In this document: one piece after another, positions 17,696-26,298 of the stretch | Numbering within the stretch: the stretch's first letter is position 1 | How the letters are laid out: the number at the start of each line of letters is the position of its first letter | The notes under the pieces: model-generated | What the model was told of the DNA's origin: nothing | Database searches by the model: none | The model's input: the letters and a program-made list of their open reading frames with translations, nothing else | Position numbers and translations under genes: made by a program | Assembly: GCA_900314885.1 (NCBI GenBank) | Contig: OMWY01000004.1 | Span: forward strand, 49,886-113,885 | Length of the DNA stretch: 64,000 nucleotides | From: an uncultured Eubacteriales bacterium | GTDB taxonomy: Bacteria; Bacillota; Clostridia; Lachnospirales; Lachnospiraceae | Direction of reading: 5' to 3'

Positions 17696-19072
17696 ATGGA
17701 ATACCGGATCGAACACGATTCGCTCGGCGAAGTAAAAGTCCCTGCGGATCACTACTGGGGAGCTCAGACTGAAAGAAGTCATGAGAACTTCCAGATTGGT
17801 GTAGGCATTGAGACTATGCCAAAGGAGATTATCCATGCTTTCGGAATTCTTAAGAAATCAGCGGCTCTTGCCAACCATGAGCTGAAGCCTGAGAAGATGA
17901 CGGATGAGAAGTTATCCGCCATCACTTACGCTGCTGATAAGGTCATTAACGGAGAACTTAATGACGAATTCCCACTTGTAGTATGGCAGACGGGCTCCGG
18001 CACTCAGTCAAATATGAACACCAACGAAGTCATCGCTAATGTAGCGAATGAGCACGCCGGCAAGAAGCTCTGCCATCCGAATGACGACATCAACATGAGC
18101 CAGTCATCGAATGACACATTCCCGACCGCTATGCATATTTCAGCAGTTCTTGCTCTTGAAGACAAGCTGATACCTGCTGCGGAAGAGCTTATTGGTACCT
18201 TTAAGAAGCTCGAAAAGGATAACGAGGGCATTGTCAAATCAGGGCGTACACATCTTCAGGATGCTGTTCCTATCGCTTTTTCACAGGAAATCAGCGGTTG
18301 GAGAAGCTCTCTTGAGAAGGATGTCGAGCTTGTTAAGTTAGCGCTTGAGCCTCTTAAGAGTCTTGCTCTCGGTGGAACAGCCGTAGGTACCGGACTTAAT
18401 GCTCCTAAGGGCTTCGACGAGCTTGTAGCTAAGAAGGTTTCCGAGCTTACCGGTAAGAACTTCGTTACGGCAGCGAATAAGTTCCACGCTCTTACGAGCA
18501 AGGACGAGATCGTATTTGCCCATGGCGCTGTTAAGGCTATGGCAGCGGATATGATGAAGATCGCTAACGACGTAAGATGGCTTGCGAGCGGTCCTCGCGA
18601 CGGCCTTGGCGAAATTTCGATTCCCGCGAATGAACCCGGTTCATCTATCATGCCGGGCAAGGTTAATCCTACCCAGTGCGAGCAGGTAACTATGGTTGCC
18701 ACGCAGATTGTCGGAAATGACGCGGCCATATCGATGGCTGCTACTCAGGGAAATTTTGAGCTTAATGTATTTATGCCTGTTATAGCTTATAATTTCCAAC
18801 AGTCCGTAAGAATTCTTTCAGAGTCTATCCTTTCATTCAACAGGAAGTGCGCTGCTGGAATTACGGCAAATAAGGATAAGATGCACTACAATCTCTACAA
18901 TTCCCTTATGCTTGTTACCGCTCTCAATCCTTATATCGGATATGAGAAGGCTGCTAAGACATCACAGATGGCTTACAGAGAGAACATTTCTCTTAAGGAA
19001 GCATGCGTGAAGCAGGGATTCCTCTCAGAGGAAGAGTTCGACAAGGTTTTCCATCCTGAAGAGATGGTCTGA
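17696..19072 (+). CDS. fumC: Fumarate hydratase class II
   Basis: Interconverts malate and fumarate without an iron-sulfur cluster. At 458 aa it has the usual length. Visible are TGSGTQSNMNTNEV near the N-terminal third, SSNDTFPTAMH, and the superfamily signature GSSIMPGKVNPTQCEQ that contains the mobile catalytic serine loop. It is first in the hdr/flx/frd block, 27 bp before hdrB, and supplies fumarate to the FrdA-like protein. GAGGGAGGG precedes the ATG. The class II oxygen-stable enzyme in an organism full of iron-sulfur proteins is unremarkable. Confidence 0.96.
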   Translation: MEYRIEHDSLGEVKVPADHYWGAQTERSHENFQIGVGIETMPKEIIHAFGILKKSAALANHELKPEKMTDEKLSAITYAADKVINGELNDEFPLVVWQTGSGTQSNMNTNEVIANVANEHAGKKLCHPNDDINMSQSSNDTFPTAMHISAVLALEDKLIPAAEELIGTFKKLEKDNEGIVKSGRTHLQDAVPIAFSQEISGWRSSLEKDVELVKLALEPLKSLALGGTAVGTGLNAPKGFDELVAKKVSELTGKNFVTAANKFHALTSKDEIVFAHGAVKAMAADMMKIANDVRWLASGPRDGLGEISIPANEPGSSIMPGKVNPTQCEQVTMVATQIVGNDAAISMAATQGNFELNVFMPVIAYNFQQSVRILSESILSFNRKCAAGITANKDKMHYNLYNSLMLVTALNPYIGYEKAAKTSQMAYRENISLKEACVKQGFLSEEEFDKVFHPEEMV

Positions 19073-19099
19073 CACTTATTGTAGATAGGAAGGTTACAT

Positions 19100-19894
19100 A
19101 TGGTTTACAATTATTTTCCGGGCTGCACGCTTAAGAATAAGGCCAAGGATCTTGATAAGTGGGGAAGGAACAGTGCCGAGGCGCTGGGAGTTCCTCTTAC
19201 TGAGATTCCTGACTGGCAGTGCTGCGGCGGCGTTTATCCTATGTCAAAGGATGAAATAGCCATCCGTCTTGCTTCTATCCGTGCGCTTGCTTACGCGAGA
19301 GATAACGGCGGTACGCTTGTTACTCTCTGTTCGGCCTGTCATAACGTTATTAAGCAGGTCAATCATGACATGCAGACTGATGAGAACATCATCACAAAAG
19401 CGAATAATTACCTTGCTGCTGACGACACCCAGTATCATGGTGAGACTAAGGTTATTCACTACCTTGAACTTCTCCGTGATGTCGTAGGCTTCGACAAGGT
19501 TAAGGCAGCTGTCAAGAATCCTCTCAAGGGACAGAAGATAGGTGCCTATTACGGATGTCTTCTTTTACGTCCGTCAGATGTTCTTGCGATGGATAATCCT
19601 GAGAAGCCGACTATCATGGAAGATCTCATTTCAGCCTTAGGTGCTACACCTGTAGTATACGCTGAGAGAAATGAGTGCTGTGGCGGTTATCTTACTCTCG
19701 AGGATAAGAAGATTCCTGAAAACAGAGTCCATATGATCCTTGAGAACGCTAAGGCACAGGGTGCCGAGACGGTCATCACAGCCTGTCCTCTCTGTTATTA
19801 TAATCTTAAGAAGAACGTCGGTGATTCCGGCATCACTGTAAAGTATTTTACAGAGCTCCTTGCGGAAGCGCTTGATGTAAAGGAGGTAAACTAA
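19100..19894 (+). CDS. hdrB: Heterodisulfide reductase subunit B-like protein
   Basis: A 264-aa protein with two complete CCG domains. The first has C9, C41-C42, C77xxC80 (CX31CCX34CXXC); the second has C153, C193-C194, C229xxC232 (CX39CCX34CXXC). In methanogen HdrB each CCG motif binds a non-cubane [4Fe-4S] cluster that cleaves the CoM-S-S-CoB disulfide; both are intact here, so this is not a degenerate copy. Lachnospiraceae are not known to make CoM or CoB, so the real electron acceptor is unknown: a protein disulfide, another thiol, or the neighbouring fumarate reductase. The stop overlaps the hdrC start. Confidence 0.9.
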   Translation: MVYNYFPGCTLKNKAKDLDKWGRNSAEALGVPLTEIPDWQCCGGVYPMSKDEIAIRLASIRALAYARDNGGTLVTLCSACHNVIKQVNHDMQTDENIITKANNYLAADDTQYHGETKVIHYLELLRDVVGFDKVKAAVKNPLKGQKIGAYYGCLLLRPSDVLAMDNPEKPTIMEDLISALGATPVVYAERNECCGGYLTLEDKKIPENRVHMILENAKAQGAETVITACPLCYYNLKKNVGDSGITVKYFTELLAEALDVKEVN

Positions 19895-20286
19895 TGGCCT
19901 CTAATTATACTGTAACAAAAGAAGAAATACTTGCGATCAGTGGCGTAAACCCTCGCAAATGCATGAAGTGCGGCAGATGTAGCGCTACATGTCCTGACTA
20001 TGATGAGATGGAATATCATCCTCATCAGTTTGTTGCGATGGTTGATGACGGCGATATAGAAGCTCTTATGGCAAGCAAGTCTGTTTATAAATGTCTTTCC
20101 TGCATGGCCTGCATCCAGAGATGTCCTAGAAATGTTGAGCCTGCAAGATTAATCGAGGCAGTAAGACTTGCTGTAGAGAGACAGCAGGATAAGAATCATC
20201 TTATTCCTGATGATCTTCCGGAACTTCTTGATCCTGATCTTCCACAGCAGGCTATCGTAAGTGCGTTCCGTAAGTTCACAAAATAA
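19894..20286 (+). CDS. hdrC: Heterodisulfide reductase subunit C-like ferredoxin
   Basis: A 130-aa protein with two four-cysteine motifs, CMKCGRCSATCP and CLSCMACIQRCP, each binding [4Fe-4S]. HdrC passes electrons between HdrA and the HdrB active site. It has no membrane segment, matching the soluble HdrABC type rather than membrane HdrDE. It is translationally coupled to hdrB (TAATG overlap) and 28 bp from hdrA. Confidence 0.92.
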   Translation: MASNYTVTKEEILAISGVNPRKCMKCGRCSATCPDYDEMEYHPHQFVAMVDDGDIEALMASKSVYKCLSCMACIQRCPRNVEPARLIEAVRLAVERQQDKNHLIPDDLPELLDPDLPQQAIVSAFRKFTK

Positions 20287-20314
20287 TTACGGGAAAATAT
20301 GAAGGAGCTATAAT

Positions 20315-22312
20315 ATGCAGAAAATTGGTGTATTTGTCTGTCATTGCGGTACCAACATCGCGGGAACTGTCGATGTAGCGGCCGTAGCGGAAGCTGCCCG
20401 TCATGTACCGGGTGTTGTATTCGCCACAGACTATACTTATATGTGCTCTCAGAGCGGCCAGGACCTCATTAAGGATACTGTTAAGAAGTATGACCTTACG
20501 AATGTCGTTATCTGCGCCTGCTCCCCTCACATGCATGAGAAGACATTTCAGAAGGCTGTCAACAGCGTTGGAATGAACCCATACATGCTTGAGATCGCTA
20601 ATATCCGTGAGCAGTGTTCATGGGTACACAAGGATATGGCTCAGGCTACAGAGAAGGCTATATCTTTAATGAAGGCCGCTGTCGCCAAGGTTATCCTTGA
20701 TACTCCGCTTTCAGCTGATTCTACACCTGTAACAAAGCGTGCCCTTGTAATCGGCGCCGGTATTGCGGGTATGCAGACAGCCCTTGATATAGCTGACGCG
20801 GGCTATGACGTAGATATCGTAGAAGCTAAGCCTACCATTGGCGGTAAGATGGCCCAGCTCGATAAGACATTCCCTACACTCGACTGCGCTTCATGTATCG
20901 TTACCCCTAAGATGGTTGAAGTAGGCCAGCACGAGAAGATTCATATATATTCTTACAGCGAAGTTGCTGATGTTTCAGGCTTCGTTGGTAATTTCCATGT
21001 AAAAATCAAGAGAAAAGCAAGGTATGTAGACGAGGATAAATGTACCGGATGCGGACTCTGCACAGAGAAGTGCCCTATGCGCAAGGTTCCTAATGAATTC
21101 GATATGAACCTTGACAAACGTTCAGCGGTCTATATTCCATTTGCCCAGGCTGTACCTAAGGTTGCTACAATTGATCCTAATTATTGTATCAAGCTTAAGA
21201 CCGGTAAGTGCGGACTCTGCCAGACTGTCTGCGACGCTAAGGCTATCAACTACGAGGATACCGATAAATTCGTAGAGGAAGACTATGGCGCTATTGTAGT
21301 AGCTACAGGCTATGAGATGATAAATGTTGAAAAGTACGATGAGTACGCTTATTCTCAGAGCCCTGATGTCGTTACAAGCCTTGAGTACGAGCGTCTCATG
21401 AGCGCTTCAGGCCCTTACGGCGGCCACTTAAGTCGTCCGTCAGATGGCAAGCAGCCTAAGACCATCGTATTTATCCAGTGCGTTGGTTCTCGTGAGGCCT
21501 GCGACAGTAAGAAGGGCGGTAAGCCTTACTGTTCTAAGATCTGCTGTATGTACACCGCTAAGCATGCCATTTTAACAAAGGATCACTATCCTGATACAGA
21601 TATTTATGTATTCTATATAGATGTTCGTACACCTGGTAAGAACTTCGATGAGTTCTACAGAAGAGCTGTAGAGCAGTACGGTGTTCACTATATCAAGGGT
21701 GCCGTAGGCAAGGTTGTTCCTGAGAACGGAAAGCTTAAGGTTCAGGCTTCAGACCTTATCATGAACAAGCAGCTTCATATCGATGCTGATATGGTTGTTC
21801 TTGCGGCGGCAATTGAGCCTAATAAGACAGCGAGACATCTTGGTACAATGCTTACCGCTTCTATGGATACAAATGATTTCTTTACAGAAGCTCACGCAAA
21901 GCTTCGTCCTGTAGAGAGCCCGACCGCAGGTGTATTCCTTTCCGGCGTATGTCAGGGACCTAAGGATATTCCTGAGACAGTCGCTCAGGCAGGAGCTGCC
22001 GCAAGCAAGGCTATCGGTCTTCTCAGCAAGGACGCTCTTGAAGGAAATCCTTGCGTCGCCCACTGCAACGAGCTTATGTGTACAGGATGCTCACAGTGCG
22101 AGACTGTCTGCCCTTATGGAGCTATTACTTACGAGGATAAGGAATTCCGCTTCCCGGGCCGTGTTATCAAGATCAGAAGAGTCGCGAATGTCAATCCGGC
22201 TGTATGCCAGGGCTGTGGCGCATGTACAGTAACATGTCCATCCGGTGCTATGGACCTTAACGGATTCTCGAACAAGGAGATCATGGCGGAGGTAGATGCA
22301 GTATGTCAGTAA
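20315..22312 (+). CDS. hdrA: Heterodisulfide reductase subunit A-like, bifurcating flavoprotein
   Basis: A 665-aa FAD protein. It has an N-terminal HdrA domain (MQKIGVFVCHCGTNI), the dinucleotide fold VIGAGIAGMQTALDIA near residues 144-160, and the TLDCASCIVTPKM segment. The inserted ferredoxin motifs are CTGCGLCTEKCP and CGLCQTVC, and the C-terminal pair is CTGCSQCETVCP and CQGCGACTVTCP. In HdrABC complexes this FAD splits electron pairs, one to ferredoxin and one toward HdrBC. All domains are present at normal length. GAAGGAGC precedes the ATG. Its 3' end overlaps flxD by 10 bp. Confidence 0.93.
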   Translation: MQKIGVFVCHCGTNIAGTVDVAAVAEAARHVPGVVFATDYTYMCSQSGQDLIKDTVKKYDLTNVVICACSPHMHEKTFQKAVNSVGMNPYMLEIANIREQCSWVHKDMAQATEKAISLMKAAVAKVILDTPLSADSTPVTKRALVIGAGIAGMQTALDIADAGYDVDIVEAKPTIGGKMAQLDKTFPTLDCASCIVTPKMVEVGQHEKIHIYSYSEVADVSGFVGNFHVKIKRKARYVDEDKCTGCGLCTEKCPMRKVPNEFDMNLDKRSAVYIPFAQAVPKVATIDPNYCIKLKTGKCGLCQTVCDAKAINYEDTDKFVEEDYGAIVVATGYEMINVEKYDEYAYSQSPDVVTSLEYERLMSASGPYGGHLSRPSDGKQPKTIVFIQCVGSREACDSKKGGKPYCSKICCMYTAKHAILTKDHYPDTDIYVFYIDVRTPGKNFDEFYRRAVEQYGVHYIKGAVGKVVPENGKLKVQASDLIMNKQLHIDADMVVLAAAIEPNKTARHLGTMLTASMDTNDFFTEAHAKLRPVESPTAGVFLSGVCQGPKDIPETVAQAGAAASKAIGLLSKDALEGNPCVAHCNELMCTGCSQCETVCPYGAITYEDKEFRFPGRVIKIRRVANVNPAVCQGCGACTVTCPSGAMDLNGFSNKEIMAEVDAVCQ

Positions 22313-22749
22313 ATGAAAATAATGAGTGGAAGCCAAAGATTGTTGCCTTCTGCTGTAACTGGTGCTCTTATTCGGGAGCGGACCTTGCGGGAACGAACAG
22401 ACTTTCATATCCTGCCGAGGTAAAGATCGTCCGTGTACCATGTTCATGCCGTATTAACCCTATGTTTATCTTAAGGGCTTATCAGAGAGGCGCTGATGGT
22501 GTTATAGTTTGTGGATGCCATCCGGGTGACTGCCATTATATGACAGGAAACTATCACACCAGAAGGCGTATGACACTTGTCTTCTCTATGCTTGACTATC
22601 TCGGAATCGAGAAGGAGCGTACAAGACTTGAATGGGTATCAGCGGCTGAAGGACAGAGATTCGTTGATGTCATGAATGACTTTGTAGGTAAGGTTACCGA
22701 GCTTGGCAGATGCAAGCGACTGGAGGATTTAAGATGCAGGGAGAATTAA
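22303..22749 (+). CDS. flxD: FlxD/MvhD-like iron-sulfur subunit
   Basis: A 148-aa MvhD-family protein with the conserved cysteines FCCNWCSYSGAD, VPCSCRI and GCHPGDCHY. In methanogens MvhD carries a [2Fe-2S] cluster and bridges hydrogenase to HdrA. In sulfate reducers the equivalent FlxD bridges an NADH module (FlxABC) to HdrA. The genes that follow encode that NADH module, and no NiFe-hydrogenase large subunit is nearby, so the Flx assignment is preferred. It overlaps hdrA upstream and flxC downstream. Confidence 0.88.
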   Translation: MSVNENNEWKPKIVAFCCNWCSYSGADLAGTNRLSYPAEVKIVRVPCSCRINPMFILRAYQRGADGVIVCGCHPGDCHYMTGNYHTRRRMTLVFSMLDYLGIEKERTRLEWVSAAEGQRFVDVMNDFVGKVTELGRCKRLEDLRCREN

Positions 22750-23708
22750 CTTCACGCGCCGCAAAGCTTCTCGAGGACGGTACCGTTAACCGTGTCCTTG
22801 GTTGGTCTGCCGGTGATTTTGTTTATGATATTACTCCTACAGTATTTGACAATGCTGAGGATGTTAAGAAGAGATTTGTATATGACGATTTCTGCGGAGC
22901 TAACCTTTCCAAGTATCTTGTAGAAGAGACGCAGAAGGAAGGAAAGATTGCCGTATTCTTAAAGCCTTGTGATACATACAGCTTTAACCAGCTATTAACT
23001 GAGCACAGGATTAAGAGAGAAAACGTCTATGTCGTAGGTATTGAGTGTGATGGCAAGGTTAGCGCCGAGACTCTTCACACGAGAGGAATATACGGTATCA
23101 TCGGAATTAAGAGAGACGGAGACGACCTTGTCGTTGAAACCGCTTATGGTGAGACCAGGGTTCCTTTTGCTGAGGTTGAGGATGAGAGATGCCTTAACTG
23201 CAAATCTAAGAAGCATGTTGTCTATGATGAGCTTATAGGTGAAGATGGCGAGGTTATCGACAGCAACCGTTTTGATATGGTCGCTAAACTTGAAGCCATG
23301 ACACCTGATGAGAGATACAAGTTTTGGCAGGGTGAACTATCACGCTGTATCCGCTGTAATGCCTGTCGTAATGTATGTCCGGCATGTACATGTGAGAAGT
23401 GCGTATTCGATAATCCTGACAGTGGTATCCAGAATAAGGCTGCTTCAAATGAATTTGAAGAGAAGTTATTCCACTTTATCCGCGCTTACCATGTAGCGGG
23501 AAGATGTACAGACTGTGGCGAATGCTCAAGAGTCTGCCCTGAGAATATTCCTCTTCACCTTCTCAACCGTAAGTTCATAAAGGATTACGATACACTTTAC
23601 GGTGATTACCAGGCAGGTGCCGAAGTCGGTACCATGAGCCCGCTTAACGCCTATACAGAGGATAAGGACGCTGAGCCGTCAATCGTTAGAGAAGGAGGTA
23701 TCAGGTAA
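22734..23708 (+). CDS. flxC: FlxC-like iron-sulfur protein
   Basis: A 324-aa protein of the coenzyme F420 hydrogenase-beta / FlxC-like class. The cysteine motifs CLNCK, CIRCNACRNVCPACTCEKC and CTDCGECSRVCP indicate at least two [4Fe-4S] clusters. The start chosen is ATG 22734, with GGAGG 7 nt upstream; the longer frame from 22710 adds eight residues with no ribosome site. It should be an electron-transfer subunit between FlxA/FlxB and HdrA. Its stop overlaps the flxB start. Confidence 0.82.
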   Translation: MQGELTSRAAKLLEDGTVNRVLGWSAGDFVYDITPTVFDNAEDVKKRFVYDDFCGANLSKYLVEETQKEGKIAVFLKPCDTYSFNQLLTEHRIKRENVYVVGIECDGKVSAETLHTRGIYGIIGIKRDGDDLVVETAYGETRVPFAEVEDERCLNCKSKKHVVYDELIGEDGEVIDSNRFDMVAKLEAMTPDERYKFWQGELSRCIRCNACRNVCPACTCEKCVFDNPDSGIQNKAASNEFEEKLFHFIRAYHVAGRCTDCGECSRVCPENIPLHLLNRKFIKDYDTLYGDYQAGAEVGTMSPLNAYTEDKDAEPSIVREGGIR

Positions 23709-24745
23709 TGATAGAGAAATTCGCGCTTGATAAGCTTCCTGTTCTCATTTCCTCTATAGCAAAGAATGAGAAATTATACCTTCCTGTTGACAAGAAGGAT
23801 GATATCTCAGTCTATAAGGAATACGAAGAGGGTGACGCGCTTTCTACAAAGTTAAATACACTTCGTTCAGCTAAGGATTTCTTCTTCCCGCAGGTTCAAC
23901 CGCTTGTTAAGTTCAGAACCGAAGGCCAGAAGATTGAGGTCATTGATGAGAGAGAAGAGCCTGCCGATTATGTTATTTTTGGCGTAAGAGCCTGCGATGT
24001 ACGCTCATTTGATGTACTTGACAATGTTTTCCTTGCTGATCCTGTAGATACATATTACAAGGCTAAGCGTGAGCACGCTACTGTTGTTAGCTTTGCCTGC
24101 TCGGCGCCGGGCGAGACTTGTTTCTGCCACAGCTTCGGAATAGATGCTGCCGCGCCTGCAGGAGATGCCCGCTTCTGGATAATCGGTGATGAGGTTTACT
24201 TCGAGGCTCTCACCGAGAAGGGTAAGAAGTTTGCGGAATCTATTGATTTTAAGAGCCTTGGAGCAAGTGAAGACGCCTCAAATGAAGAAGCTGTCAAGAA
24301 GGAGCAGGACAGAGTTCACGGTATCCAGGCGAAGCTTCCTCTTTATAACCTCAAGCCTGTCGATAATCGCGACAAGGAGCTTGAAGTATTTAACAGTGAG
24401 CTATGGAAGCAGTTATCAGATAAATGCTTAGGCTGCGGTTCATGTACATTTGTATGTCCTACATGCCAGTGCTTCGATATAGAAGAGTTCAGTGACGGTA
24501 AGGAATACAGACGTTTCCGTTGCTGGGATTCCTGTATGTATAAGGACTTCACCCAGATGGCAGCCGGTACGCCTCGTAAGACTCAGATGGAGCGTTTCCG
24601 TCAGAGATTTATGCATAAGCTTGTATATTACCCTATCCAGCATGATGGCATGTACAGCTGCGTTGGATGTGGCAGATGCCTCCGCCGCTGCCCTGTAAAC
24701 ATGAATATAGTCAAGGTCATGAAGGCATTCGAGGAGGAAGCATAA
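23708..24745 (+). CDS. flxB: FlxB-like ferredoxin subunit (sulfite reductase A-like)
   Basis: A 345-aa protein related to anaerobic sulfite reductase subunit A and the hydrogenase ferredoxin subunits paired with FAD/NAD reductases. The C-terminal third has CLGCGSCTFVCPTCQCFD and CVGCGRCLRRCPVN, two [4Fe-4S] sites. The N-terminal part is a cysteine-poor family domain with the pattern FGVRACDVRSF. It works with FlxA to carry electrons from NADH. It is translationally coupled on both sides (GGTATCAGGTAATG before, TAATG after). Confidence 0.85.
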   Translation: MIEKFALDKLPVLISSIAKNEKLYLPVDKKDDISVYKEYEEGDALSTKLNTLRSAKDFFFPQVQPLVKFRTEGQKIEVIDEREEPADYVIFGVRACDVRSFDVLDNVFLADPVDTYYKAKREHATVVSFACSAPGETCFCHSFGIDAAAPAGDARFWIIGDEVYFEALTEKGKKFAESIDFKSLGASEDASNEEAVKKEQDRVHGIQAKLPLYNLKPVDNRDKELEVFNSELWKQLSDKCLGCGSCTFVCPTCQCFDIEEFSDGKEYRRFRCWDSCMYKDFTQMAAGTPRKTQMERFRQRFMHKLVYYPIQHDGMYSCVGCGRCLRRCPVNMNIVKVMKAFEEEA

Positions 24746-25572
24746 TGGAAAATGAAGCTTTAATTCCACGCGTCGCCGTTGTTAAGGAAATTATCCAGGA
24801 GACAGGCGATGTCAAGACATTTCGTGTAGTTGGTGAAGACGGAAAGAAGTTATTCGAGCATATTCCGGGACAGTGCGCCATGCTTTCAGCTCCGGGGATA
24901 GGCGAGGCTATGATTTCCATTACATCATCTCCAACGATAAAAGAATATCAGGAGTTTTCCATCAAGAAGGTAGGTATTCTTACTTCATACCTTCATTCCA
25001 TAGAGCCGGGCCAGGAGATCCTTGTCCGCGGACCTTATGGAAATGGATTCCCTGTAGATACCACCTTTAAGGGTAAAGACCTTCTCTTTATTGCCGGTGG
25101 TATCGGTGTAGCTCCGCTTCACTCAGTTATTAACTACTGCAGAGCCCACAGATCGGATTATGGTCATCTCACCGTAGTTTACGGTTCAAGATCAAAGGAA
25201 GACCTCGTTGATCTCAAGGAAATGCAGGAAGAGTGGATGAAGGAAGATAACATGGACGTATATCTCACCATCGACCGCGAGGAAGAGGGATGGGACGGAC
25301 ATGTAGGCTTTGTACCGAATTATGTTACAGAGCTTAATCTTCCAAATACCCAGACAGCAGTTCTCTGCGGACCACCTATAATGATTCACTTCACACTTGA
25401 TGGTCTAAAGAAGCTTGGATTCCAGGACAATCAGGTCTATACTACCCTTGAGATGCGTATGAAGTGCGGTATCGGCAAGTGCGGACGCTGCAACGTCGGT
25501 GATAAGTTCGTCTGCAAGGATGGTCCTGTATTCAGCTTTGAAGAATTAGCTACAATGACCGGTGAGTACTGA
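24745..25572 (+). CDS. flxA: FlxA-like FAD/NAD oxidoreductase
   Basis: A 275-aa NAD(P)H-oxidising flavoprotein of the ferredoxin-NADP reductase / PyrK / sulfite reductase B family. FAD-binding region GEAMISITSSP, pyridine-nucleotide motif IAGGIGVAPLHSV, and a C-terminal [2Fe-2S] motif CGIGKCGRCNVG with a further Cys in FVCKDG. This is the entry point for NADH in the HdrABC-FlxABCD complex. The start is ATG 24745, with GAGGAGG upstream overlapping the flxB stop; the longer frame from 24667 lies inside flxB. Confidence 0.9.
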   Translation: MENEALIPRVAVVKEIIQETGDVKTFRVVGEDGKKLFEHIPGQCAMLSAPGIGEAMISITSSPTIKEYQEFSIKKVGILTSYLHSIEPGQEILVRGPYGNGFPVDTTFKGKDLLFIAGGIGVAPLHSVINYCRAHRSDYGHLTVVYGSRSKEDLVDLKEMQEEWMKEDNMDVYLTIDREEEGWDGHVGFVPNYVTELNLPNTQTAVLCGPPIMIHFTLDGLKKLGFQDNQVYTTLEMRMKCGIGKCGRCNVGDKFVCKDGPVFSFEELATMTGEY

Positions 25573-25609
25573 TTCCGGGCATGGTTTAAACTAAAGGAGT
25601 TAAAGAAAA

Positions 25610-26284
25610 ATGGAGAACATGGTAAATATCTATCTGTTCGGAAAAAGATACGAAGTGCCGGACAATCTCACGATCATGACAGCCATGGAATATGCCGGCT
25701 ATCAGCTTAAGAGAGGCTGCGGCTGCCGTAACGGATTCTGCGGTGCCTGCGCTACTATTTACAGGATTAAGGGAAAGCAGGAGCTTAAGATGGTTCTTGC
25801 CTGTCAGACCAAGGTTGAGAACGATATGTACATCGCTACACTTCCTTTCTTCCCACTTGTAAAGCAGATCTACGATATCAATAAGGTAAAGCCTGAGCAG
25901 GCTATAATGATGCAGCTCTATCCTGAGATTTACTCATGCATAGGCTGTAACGCATGTACCAAGGCCTGCACACAGGGTCTTAATACTATGCAGTATATCG
26001 CTTACGCTCAGAGAGGTGACTTCAAGAAGTGCGCTGAGCTCTCATTTGACTGCGTAATGTGCGGTATCTGTTCTTCACGCTGCCCTGCCGGAATTTCACA
26101 TCCACAGGTAGCTATGCTTGCGAGAAGACTTAACGGTAAGTACCTTACCCCTGAGTCAGCTCATCTCTTAACAAGAGTTACCGAGATAGCCGATGGCAAG
26201 CATGAGGACGCTATCAGAGAACTTATGGGCAAATCCCTTGACGAGATCAAGGATCTTTACAACAATCGTGAGATTGAGAAATAA
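25610..26284 (+). CDS. Soluble FrdB-like iron-sulfur protein
   Basis: A 224-aa protein with an N-terminal [2Fe-2S] ferredoxin fold (C39, C44, C47, C65, plus C37). Two alpha-helical [4Fe-4S] motifs follow, C110-C113-C116-C120 and C148-C151-C154-C158, both CX2CX2CX3C followed by ordinary ferredoxin spacing. Conventional SdhB/FrdB carries 2Fe-2S, 4Fe-4S and a 3Fe-4S cluster at the quinone site. That third type and any membrane anchor gene are missing, so it probably delivers electrons to FrdA from a soluble donor such as the Hdr/Flx complex. It sits 37 bp after flxA and 14 bp before frdA. AAAGGAG ribosome site. Confidence 0.82.
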   Translation: MENMVNIYLFGKRYEVPDNLTIMTAMEYAGYQLKRGCGCRNGFCGACATIYRIKGKQELKMVLACQTKVENDMYIATLPFFPLVKQIYDINKVKPEQAIMMQLYPEIYSCIGCNACTKACTQGLNTMQYIAYAQRGDFKKCAELSFDCVMCGICSSRCPAGISHPQVAMLARRLNGKYLTPESAHLLTRVTEIADGKHEDAIRELMGKSLDEIKDLYNNREIEK

Positions 26285-26298
26285 GGGAGGGAGCAAAC

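Noticed and set aside
24667..24744. N-terminal extension of flxA inside flxB
   Set aside because: The ATG at 24745 has GAGGAGG upstream and overlaps the flxB stop like its neighbours; the extension is out-of-frame flxB sequence.
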